This document shows, piece after piece, positions 1-7,465 of a stretch of 64,000 bases of DNA. Source of the stretch: Apiotrichum sp. Y4204. Taxonomy: Eukaryota; Basidiomycota; Tremellomycetes; Trichosporonales; Trichosporonaceae. A model generated the notes under the pieces. The model saw only the letters and a list, made by a program, of their open reading frames with translations. It was not told the DNA's origin and did no database searches. The first letter of the stretch is position 1. The number at the start of each line of letters is the position of its first letter. Location: assembly GCA_025531455.1 (NCBI GenBank), contig JAMYHL010000028.1, positions 1 through 64,000 of the forward strand, written 5' to 3'. The translations under genes were made by a program, and so were the position numbers.

Positions 1-657
1 ATGACTCCGTTCATGGCCGAGCGTGGGTACAATCCTGTCTCACCCGCCACCCCCGCTCGACCACCCCCTCTACCGGCTCTCGAAGAGCGTCTCGCCAACT
101 TAACCGCTCTCCGAGAAAGCCTAGTCGAGAACCTCGAAGCCGCGCAGGCGCGACAGTCGAAGTTCTACGACCGGACGGTCACCGAGCCTCCACCTTTCAA
201 GGTCGGTGATCTCGTCTTCCTCAACCGCAAGAACCTCAAAGTCTTGCGGCCTTCTGAAAAGCTCGACGAGCAACGTGTAGGCCCATACGCCATCAAGGGA
301 ACCACTCGGTCGCCTCTCTCCTTTGAGCTCGACCTCCCCCTCCACCTTGATCGCGTACACCCCGTCTTCCACGTCTCGCTTCTCGAGCCGGCCCGACCGT
401 CACTGCCCGACCAACAACAGGACCCTCCTCGCCCTCTGATCATCCAAGGGGAAGAGGAATACTTCGTCGACAAGGTACTCAAGTCGCGCAAACAAGGGAA
501 CAGGTTCGAATACCTAGTGAGTTGGCAGGGTTACGGCCCAGAGTCCAATAGCTGGGAACCCCTGTCCTCCCTGCGCAACAACGACGCGTACCTGAAGTAT
601 CGGTCCGACAACGAGGGCAAACCGGGCCACTTCTTCCCAACTCGGCGTCGCGGTTGA
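1..657 (+). CDS. Ty3/gypsy element A: Pol C-terminus with chromodomain (5' partial)
   Basis: The frame is open from the first base, so the reading frame continues to the left of the window. The 218 visible residues match the end of a chromoviral integrase. Residues about 60-135 form the integrase C-terminal GPY/F-type module (VGDLVFLN, then RVGPYAI, then HPVFHVSLLEP). Residues about 148-200 form a chromodomain (EEYFVDKVL, YLVSWQGY, NSWEPLSSL) with the aromatic residues expected for binding methylated histone tails. The stop lies at 655-657, followed by about 125 bp of non-coding sequence, a purine-rich tract and an LTR. Its sequence differs clearly from the chromodomain of element B downstream, so it is a different family. 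The gene is a retrotransposon gene, not a host gene. Confidence 0.85.
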   Translation: MTPFMAERGYNPVSPATPARPPPLPALEERLANLTALRESLVENLEAAQARQSKFYDRTVTEPPPFKVGDLVFLNRKNLKVLRPSEKLDEQRVGPYAIKGTTRSPLSFELDLPLHLDRVHPVFHVSLLEPARPSLPDQQQDPPRPLIIQGEEEYFVDKVLKSRKQGNRFEYLVSWQGYGPESNSWEPLSSLRNNDAYLKYRSDNEGKPGHFFPTRRRG

Positions 658-770
658 TCCCACGCCTCCCACACTCCTTCCTCGGTCCGTCAATCTTCAA
701 TTCTGGCTGACCGAGCCTCCTTTGACAAACTCGGTTTAGGTAAGTGATCTGCCGGGACAAGCAGATCACG

Positions 771-1227
771 GTTGGGGGACTATGTAACGGCCAAGCCCGA
801 ATTTTGATCTCCGGATCTTCGGATCTACGCCACGCGAGCATCAGGATCGCCGCGAACATCCCCTCGACCTCCACCTTGCCGATCGACTAGCAGACGTCGC
901 GTGGTTCATCACGTGACACTGATGGCTTTGTAGTGCATCTCCGTAGCGGCCGCCGCCGACACACCCCCTCGGTGTTAGGTGCGCGGACTTCTCTGTTGTA
1001 CTCTAAGCCATGTTACTGCACGTCAGGTCTGATACTTGCAGCCGTACCATGTCTTAGCCACTAATCACAGCGTCGCGGCAAGCCGATATCGAGCTCCCAC
1101 CGGTAGACGACCAGAGAACGCCGTCGCCGAGTCCGCATTCCGACTCCGAGACTGCAGAAGGATCGCCGCAAGTCCGGACGGAGTGGAGTTAGAAGGATCG
1201 TCACTCGCCCCTAACTCGCTCGTGACA
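771..1227 (+). mobile_element. Element A 3' end: polypurine tract and 3' LTR
   Basis: A G-rich tract (771-782, core GGGGG) precedes TGTAACG at 783. The sequence ending at 1227 reads CGTGACA, so 783-1227 (445 bp) has TG...CA ends and a 6/7 imperfect terminal inverted repeat, as an LTR should. The right boundary is independently fixed: position 1228 is the first base that matches the 3' internal region of element B (9923 onward). The matching 5' LTR would lie to the left of the window. Confidence 0.65.
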
Positions 1228-1758
1228 CTTCTTATGTTTACTCTGGCAAAGTGAGCAGACCTTTCTTTGTACCATTCCGTCTTCGCACACGGACCATGGG
1301 GCGTCTTCCTTCGCACCCACGCCCTGCACAGCCACCACATCCCACATCCCACACGCAGCATACAACCACTGCGCCCTCGTCTTTTTACGAATACGACCGA
1401 TCCACACGCCATCGTCAATCAAGCATCCGTAACCTCGCATCCCGACCGTGGCGGATCGAGTGCAGACCAAAATACACACAATCTTCGATGCGTAACCACC
1501 TACCATCAGCCATCAGCGATCCCGGCCACGTCGGATTCACCATCCACGATCCCGGCCACTGCGGATCAAAAAGGCAACACGACAAACATATATCGAACAA
1601 TACAGCCGTATTGTTCCACTGGCGACTAACGTCGCCGATCAGCACGGCTTTTTCCCTGAAACTTCCATTAGGGTTTTTTACGCCTGTGCTTCCCTCTACT
1701 TCATACGACTACACTATCCCTTAAACGCTGGGGACCACCGTTTTACGCCGGGGGGTAC
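1228..1758 (+). mobile_element. Truncated copy of element B: 3' internal fragment
   Basis: This stretch aligns from end to end with 9923-10457, the segment of complete element B that lies just upstream of its 3' LTR. It ends in the same polypurine tract (G-rich run before TAC, 1750-1758). It is the 3' remnant of another B copy, cut on the left exactly where element A's LTR ends. Open frames here on both strands are not conserved as proteins between the two copies and are not called as genes. In complete B this region lies upstream of the antisense gene and so probably contains that gene's promoter. Confidence 0.7.
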
Positions 1759-2457
1759 TGTCACGGTTCTATCGCACCGTAACCGGATACGCAACATCCG
1801 CGACAATAACCGTCGCGCAAGACGCATAGGGTTACATAACGCGCGTCGACTTAACCCATCACGTGATCCATAAATCACGCGTCTGACGCGCGTCGACTTA
1901 ATCCGTCACGTGTCCCTTAAAACACGTGTGTAACATGCGCCGGCTTATCCGACACGTGATCTCCAATCACGTGATCACGCCGAACTCCGTATCCACGGTC
2001 CTCCGTCCGTCATCCCTCGACGACGTCGTAATACGACGACCGCTCGCCGCTCCCTGTATAGCGTAGGCGAAAGACGTCGCCACCGTCGGCGGAATACGCC
2101 GCTCGCCTCGATCGACAAGCGGGAGCCCCGACAATAAAGGCGGTGCTACTAGCGACGGGCGTGCCGACGCCGAGGAATGCGGCTATCGCCGCCTCGGCCT
2201 AATGGCCGACTCACCACCGGCGACGACTAAAGAAGACGACGCCTTAAGTAGTAGTCGCTAAGCTATATAAGTAGAGGCGGAACAAGACGACGAAAGTCAA
2301 TGTCTTGTTCTCGCTCATATGCACCTTAAGCGAGATTCGAACCCTCGACACCTGCGTCTTACGCCGAAACCCTTCTATCATCTTAGAACCTCCACTTCTA
2401 GCACGTGATACGACTACGCGGTGTAGTTTGGGTTTAGCCATACTTCGTAGTCTTACA
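1759..2457 (+). mobile_element. Element B LTR 1 (shared; 5' LTR of complete B)
   Basis: The LTR runs from TGTCACGG to CTTACA (699 bp, TG...CA ends). It is repeated at 10458-11165 with many substitutions and small indels. Its U3 contains five CACGTG palindromes (1860, 1907, 1923, 1953, 1968) with a sixth at 2402 further downstream, and a TATATAA box at 2264-2270. Because it follows a B 3' fragment and precedes a complete B, it acts as the 3' LTR of one copy and the 5' LTR of the next. That arrangement fits recombination between copies, and it means that LTR divergence here does not date the insertion. Confidence 0.8.
2264..2270 (+). promoter_or_regulatory. TATA box of element B 5' LTR
   Basis: TATATAA lies 36 bp upstream of position 2300, where the sequence complementary to the primer-binding site starts. 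This spacing suits transcription starting at about 2299-2300. The same box and spacing occur in the other LTR (10972-10978, start at about 11008). Confidence 0.7.
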
Positions 2458-2459
2458 GT

Positions 2460-2472
2460 AGAACAAGACATT
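2460..2472 (+). other. Self-primer-binding site of element B
   Basis: The 13 bases directly after the 5' LTR (AGAACAAGACATT, two bases past the LTR end) are the exact reverse complement of 2299-2311 (AATGTCTTGTTCT), which is the predicted 5' end of the transcript. There is no TGG-type match to a tRNA 3' end at this place. This is the arrangement of Tf1/sushi-type elements, whose mRNA folds back so that its own 5' end primes minus-strand synthesis. Confidence 0.75.
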
Positions 2473-2491
2473 CTTACTTCGACCTTCGACA

Positions 2492-3775
2492 ATGGTGTCA
2501 ACAAAGAAGCCTGCTAAGGTTCGTAAGGCGAAATCGGTTATCCCTCTCGAAGATGCCGAGGAGTTATTCGACGAACGTCTATTGGAGCCCCTTAAGGACG
2601 GTCTTGAAGGACTAGAGGATGATATCGACGACGATCCGATCGAGGATGATCCTATCGAGGATGTCGGCGATAGCGAAAGCGAGGATGAGGCCATACTCGA
2701 GTTCCCTCCCTCAGGGCGTGAGCCGTCGACAGCGTCGAATTCCGACGCCCAACTACAACAGCTCATGCAAATCGTCGAAAACCTAGCCAAGGGTCAGGCG
2801 CAGCTTCAGCAGCAGCTGCTAGAATTATCGGCGTCGAATCCCGACAAGCTCCCTCTCTCCCAACGACTAAGTAACACAACACCGTCCGTACCGGAAGCAC
2901 CTACCCCAGAGGCCCCAACGACTAAAAACGAATCTAAACATCTCAAAATCGACCTCCCGAGCGCCTTCGATGGAAAAAACCGAAAAGAAACCCGTCCATT
3001 CCTTATGAAATGCCAAGACGTCTTCAACATTCACCACAACATGTATGACACCGACCAGAAGAAAATCGTCGCCTTCGCTTCTCGACTAAGCGGCGGCTGC
3101 GCTTCTTGGCACTACATGGCTAGAGCGACAAACCAGCCATGGGTCACTACATGGGAGGCGTTTAAAGACAAGTTCATTGAAGCATGGAAGGACCCCGACG
3201 AATACGGCACGGCTAAGGCGGACCTAGCCAAGTGTCGACAGACCAGCTCTGCGGCTGAATACGCCGCGAAATTCAATCTTCTTACTTCGATCCTCAAATA
3301 CAACGATTCGGCGAAATGCGTGGCTTTCGTAGACGGCTTAAAGGAGGACGTGCAGGACGAACTCACTCATTACGAACCTATTATCGATGATTACCCTGCA
3401 CTCGAGGAAAGAGTAATCCAACTCGACAATCGCCTCTACGCTCGTCGGCGAACAAAGAAACAGGCCAGCAACAATCCCCGGAATACCCCGTCTAACGGGA
3501 AGGATCGGTCGTCGAGGAAATCCGACGACAAAGGGAAGTCTACTCAGCCTAATAAGAAAGCGAAAACAGACACCCCGGCCAAGAAGTACATTCCCTTCCG
3601 CGACTTGTCCCAACAAGAGAAGGATAGTCGCGAGGCTAAAGGCAATTGCATCTACCACGATAATCCGAAGAATTCGTGTACGAAATGCAAAGCCTATAAG
3701 GAACGTCAAGCGAAGAAAAACAACGACAACGGGAAAGATAAGGGCAAGGGAAAAGACCGAGGGACCGGGAAGTAA
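2492..3775 (+). CDS. Element B Gag
   Basis: A 427-residue capsid precursor encoded directly downstream of the primer-binding site. The N-terminus has an acidic stretch (about residues 40-75) and a Gln-rich coiled-coil-like segment (about 85-115). Residues about 145-265 resemble the retrotransposon Gag core domain (FDGKNRKETRPFL, then WEAFKDKFIEAW, then the segment with SAAEYAAKFN). The C-terminal 120 residues are strongly basic. They contain a Cys/His cluster at about 388-401 (C-X2-H-X6-C-X2-C) in place of the usual CX2CX4HX4C knuckle. The last 11 codons overlap the open pol frame, and an in-frame GGGAAAA lies 18 nt before the stop codon. Gag should form the virus-like particle and package element RNA. 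Confidence 0.85.
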   Translation: MVSTKKPAKVRKAKSVIPLEDAEELFDERLLEPLKDGLEGLEDDIDDDPIEDDPIEDVGDSESEDEAILEFPPSGREPSTASNSDAQLQQLMQIVENLAKGQAQLQQQLLELSASNPDKLPLSQRLSNTTPSVPEAPTPEAPTTKNESKHLKIDLPSAFDGKNRKETRPFLMKCQDVFNIHHNMYDTDQKKIVAFASRLSGGCASWHYMARATNQPWVTTWEAFKDKFIEAWKDPDEYGTAKADLAKCRQTSSAAEYAAKFNLLTSILKYNDSAKCVAFVDGLKEDVQDELTHYEPIIDDYPALEERVIQLDNRLYARRRTKKQASNNPRNTPSNGKDRSSRKSDDKGKSTQPNKKAKTDTPAKKYIPFRDLSQQEKDSREAKGNCIYHDNPKNSCTKCKAYKERQAKKNNDNGKDKGKGKDRGTGK

Positions 3776-3788
3776 AGTCGATCCCGGT
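3748..3788 (+). promoter_or_regulatory. Predicted -1 ribosomal frameshift site, gag to pol
   Basis: GGGAAAA at 3748-3754 is in the gag frame as G|GGA|AAA, the classical X-XXY-YYZ slippery heptamer. A -1 slip moves ribosomes into the pol frame, which is open from 3742. Nine bases further, ACCGGGA (3764-3770) and TCCCGGT (3782-3788) can form a perfect 7-bp stem around an 11-nt loop that contains the gag stop codon. Heptamer, spacer and stem match the usual design of -1 frameshift signals. Confidence 0.75.
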
Positions 3789-6700
3789 TACCGAACGCGA
3801 AAGACTCGATACCCTACAACTTAATAACCCGACTGTCACTCTCGCTGCGTTATCCCTCGTCGATACCCCCGATGAAAGCCGTCTACTGTTGAAGTTTATC
3901 CTGCGACATAATGGATTCCGCCATGAGGAAAACATAATGGTAGACTGCGGCGCAAAGGCGAATTTTATCGACCGACAATTGGTTACAGACTTGAAGCTAC
4001 AACTACACCGGGTTAAAACGCCTATACGTCTTCTATACCCCGATGGTTCTCCTGCCCATAATATTCGACATTATGTCGACCTCCAATTGCAGGATAACCA
4101 AGTCACCTTTTGGGCACGATTCTATGTTACGCATTTAGCAGCAGCCCCAGTTATTCTCGGTATCCCATGGTTAACGGAACTTAATCCCCAAATTGATTGG
4201 ATTCAGAAGTGTATCACCAAGTACCGACAACAACCTCCTTCGGAGAAGGTCGCCGAAGTCAGCGGCGCCGAATTCCGACGACTCTGCGAACAAGCGGAAG
4301 GAGCCTTAGGAGTAATCACCGGATCAGGACAACAACTGGAACTGGCAAGCCTGGAAACAGAAACCGACGACATACACTTCCTTCCGGAAGAATTCGACGA
4401 CTTCAAGGATGTCTTCTCTCAATCGGCAGCGGAATCCCTACCGGAGAGGAGACCTTACGATCACAGCATTCCCTTGGAGCCTGGCACGAAACCGCCATAT
4501 GGCCCCTTGTACATGTTGTCGATCTCGGAATTAGAAGTCCTCCGGAAGTATATCGCGGACAACCTAGAAAATGGCTTTATCCGACATTCCAGCTCCCCGG
4601 CCGCAGCTCCTATCCTCTTTGTCAAAAAGAAGGACGGCTCTTTACGACTCTGCGTCGATTATCGCGGCTTGAACAAAGTCACGGTCAAGAACCGATTCCC
4701 GCTACCGCTTATCCAGGACCTATTAGATAGGCTAAGAAGTGCGAGGTACTTCTCCAAGATCGATTTACGAAACGCCTATCATCAGATCAGGATAGCGGAA
4801 GGCGACGAATGGAAAACGGCTTTTCGAACCCGTTATGGTCTTTACGAATACCAAGTTATGCCTTTCGGGCTGACCAACGCCCCGGCATCGTTCCAACACT
4901 TAGTTAACAGCACCTTTCATGATATGGTCGATCAATTCGTGGTCGCGTATTTAGACGACATCCTTATTTATTCGGATACACGCGAGCAACACGAAGAACA
5001 CATCCGCAAAGTACTCACACGCCTGCGAGAATCGCACCTCTATGCGAAACTTTCGAAGTGCGAGTTCTATAAAGATCATGTCGAATTCCTAGGATACGTC
5101 GTGTCGGATAAAGGAGTCGCAATGGACCCTGCCAAAGTGAAGGATATCGCAGAATGGCCTACACCGAAGACGGTTAAAGACGTTCAATCCTTCCTAGGCT
5201 TCGCCAACTTCTACCGCCAGTTCATTAAAGGTTATTCCACAATAGCGGCCCCCTTGACAAACATCACTAAAAAGGGACGCGCCTTTCAATGGACAATGGC
5301 GGAAGACGACGCCTTCCACACGTTAAAGGACGCCTTTACTAGAGGCGACATCTTAGGCCATTACGACCCAGATAAACCTTTGACGATGGAAACCGACGCC
5401 TCGGATTTCGCAGTCGGTGGTGTATTATCACAACCCGACGACTCCAATAGGTTACGTCCATTAGCCTTCTTCTCCAAGAAGATGGGACCTGCGGAGTTAA
5501 ACTACGAGATCCACGACAAAGAACTGTTAGCTATCATCCTGTGTTGTAAACACTGGCGACACTACTTGGAAGGAGCGAAATACTCCATCCGTGTCATAAC
5601 GGACCATCAACCTCTAGTCTTCTTCGCCGAAAAACGACTACTCACGAGAAGACAAGTTAGATGGGCCTTATTCCTACAAGACTTCCAGTTGGTTATAGAG
5701 CACCGTGCTGGGAAGAAATCGGGAAAACCAGACGCACTTTCCAGGCGAGTCGACCACGAATTAACCAGTGAGGACAGAGCTGGCCAAAAGAGACAGCTCC
5801 TGTATCTTAATACGCTGGATATCGCGATGGATAAATGGATCCAACCGTCCATCCTTCGGGTCGCCCAGGCGCAAAAAGACGATGCTACTACGATCGCCTT
5901 AAAAGGACGCCTGTTAACGGAATCGTTAATCACCGAGAGAGGCAAGTCGTATACCTTAGACGGCCAAGGACTAGTAAGAGCGGATCACGCCTACCTAGTT
6001 CCGGATAACGACGATCTCAAATTGAGTATCCTTCAGGAATACCATGACTCCAAACTGGCCGGTCACCCAGGACGAACAAAGACGATGAACCTTATCTCCA
6101 GGTACTACTTCTGGAAGGGTATGACAAAGTTCGTTGCGGATTTCGTCGGAACCTGCACAGTGTGTCAAAAGATCAAACCTCGCCGTCATAAGCCATATGG
6201 GAAGCTCAAATCGCTACCCATTCCTCACCATCCGTGGACGCACGTATCGATGGACTTGATCGAGCGTCTACCACGAGCGGGACCGTATAAAGAATTCAAC
6301 ACCGTTTTGGTTGTAGTGGATCGACTCACAAAGATGGCGATCTTCGAACCATGCGACACGCATATCACTGCGGAAAAAGTCGCAGACCTTTACGTCAAAC
6401 GGGTGTTTTCGCAACATGGAACGCCTGCGTCGATTATCTCCGACAGAGGCTCAGAGTTTACGTCAGCCTTTTGGCGACGCCTAACAGAGGCCCTCGGAAT
6501 AAGCCTCGACCTGTCAACAGCATTCCACCCGCAAACGGATGGCCAGACTGAAATCGTCAATCAATGGCTGGAACAGTACCTGCGTGGCTACTGCAGCTAT
6601 AAGCAAGACGATTGGGACAAACTGCTACCAATTGCGGAGTTCGTATACAACAACTCTGCACATTCGTCAACTGGAACTTCGCCTTTCTTCGCCAACTACG

Positions 6701-7377
6701 GATACCACCCACGAACGTTTTTAGACCCCGTGATCACTACGGCCCTACCCAACAGGGTACAACAGTACGCGGCGGATCTATCCGATCTCCACGGTATCTT
6801 ACGTGACGAACTTGAAAGGGCGATCTCCAGTCAGGCGAAATACGCCGATCTCAAACGATCAGATCCACCTATCTTCAAGGAAGGCGACTTAGTCATGCTC
6901 AACATGAAGAACATCAAGACCAAGCGCCCCACGAAGAAGTTGGACTCTGTTATGGAAGGACCCTTTGCGGTCGACGAAGTTATTAGCAGTCACGCCTACA
7001 AACTTCAACTTCCTCCGGGATGGCGATCAATCCACCCCGTCTTCAACATCTCCAAATTGGAGCCTTACAAACCAAACAAACTCCCAGGTCGGACAAAGCC
7101 GCCGCCACCACCAGAAGATGTCGAAGGAAACATCTATGAAGTCGAGGAAATCCTAGACTCCAAGATATTCCGCAAGCGATTACAATATCTGGTTAGATGG
7201 AAAGGCTACGACTCAAAGGACGATCAATGGTTGTATGAAGACGCCGTGGAAGGTAGCACGGAACTCATAGACGAATTCCATAGAGCCCACCCAACGGCCC
7301 CTACGTCGTCAATGGTCAAACGACCGTCGTCGACTAAAATCGCCCCCTCCAGAAAGAGTAAGCGTACAAAGCGGTGA
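3754..7377 (+). CDS. Element B Pol (protease, RT, RNase H, integrase, chromodomain)
   Basis: The pol frame has no ATG near its beginning and is probably made as a Gag-Pol fusion by the -1 shift at 3748-3754, giving about 1,628 residues in total. In order: an aspartic protease with DCGA at about 3943 (a Cys replaces the usual Ser/Thr of D-S/T-G); reverse transcriptase with YLDD at about 4948-4959; RNase H starting near ETDAS (about 5387); the integrase HHCC zinc finger (about 6040-6170, ending CTVC); the integrase catalytic core with Asp in MDL (about 6250), Asp in SDRG (about 6438) and Glu in TDGQTE (about 6535-6555); a GPF-type C-terminal module; and a chromodomain at about 7135-7290 (YEVEEIL, YLVRWKGY, DDQWLYED). 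No internal stop is seen. It should copy the element RNA and insert the cDNA, with the chromodomain guiding it to marked chromatin. Confidence 0.9.
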   Translation, partial: RPRDREVKSIPVTERERLDTLQLNNPTVTLAALSLVDTPDESRLLLKFILRHNGFRHEENIMVDCGAKANFIDRQLVTDLKLQLHRVKTPIRLLYPDGSPAHNIRHYVDLQLQDNQVTFWARFYVTHLAAAPVILGIPWLTELNPQIDWIQKCITKYRQQPPSEKVAEVSGAEFRRLCEQAEGALGVITGSGQQLELASLETETDDIHFLPEEFDDFKDVFSQSAAESLPERRPYDHSIPLEPGTKPPYGPLYMLSISELEVLRKYIADNLENGFIRHSSSPAAAPILFVKKKDGSLRLCVDYRGLNKVTVKNRFPLPLIQDLLDRLRSARYFSKIDLRNAYHQIRIAEGDEWKTAFRTRYGLYEYQVMPFGLTNAPASFQHLVNSTFHDMVDQFVVAYLDDILIYSDTREQHEEHIRKVLTRLRESHLYAKLSKCEFYKDHVEFLGYVVSDKGVAMDPAKVKDIAEWPTPKTVKDVQSFLGFANFYRQFIKGYSTIAAPLTNITKKGRAFQWTMAEDDAFHTLKDAFTRGDILGHYDPDKPLTMETDASDFAVGGVLSQPDDSNRLRPLAFFSKKMGPAELNYEIHDKELLAIILCCKHWRHYLEGAKYSIRVITDHQPLVFFAEKRLLTRRQVRWALFLQDFQLVIEHRAGKKSGKPDALSRRVDHELTSEDRAGQKRQLLYLNTLDIAMDKWIQPSILRVAQAQKDDATTIALKGRLLTESLITERGKSYTLDGQGLVRADHAYLVPDNDDLKLSILQEYHDSKLAGHPGRTKTMNLISRYYFWKGMTKFVADFVGTCTVCQKIKPRRHKPYGKLKSLPIPHHPWTHVSMDLIERLPRAGPYKEFNTVLVVVDRLTKMAIFEPCDTHITAEKVADLYVKRVFSQHGTPASIISDRGSEFTSAFWRRLTEALGISLDLSTAFHPQTDGQTEIVNQWLEQYLRGYCSYKQDDWDKLLPIAEFVYNNSAHSSTGTSPFFANYGYHPRTFLDPVITTALPNRVQQYAADLSDLHGILRDELERAISSQAKYADLKRSDPPIFKEGDLVMLNMKNIKTKRPTKKLDSVMEGPFAVDEVISSHAYKLQLPPGWRSIHPVFNISKLEPYKPNKLPGRTKPPPPPEDVEGNIYEVEEILDSKIFRKRLQYLVRWKGYDSKDDQWLYEDAVEGSTELIDEFHRAHPTAPTSSMVKRPSSTKIAPSRKSKRTKR

Positions 7378-7465
7378 AACACATGCATTCTATGACTACA
7401 GGACAATCTTATGTTATCGTATCAATAAGACGAAGGAAAGTACTTTAAAAGTACACATCTTCGTC

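Noticed and set aside
1228..2457. Taking the whole 1.2-kb direct repeat (1228-2457 and 9923-11165) as the LTR
   Set aside because: The repeat starts without TG at both ends, while a polypurine tract followed by TGTCACGG lies inside it at 1750-1760. The LTR is therefore only the right 0.7 kb, and the left part is 3' internal sequence.
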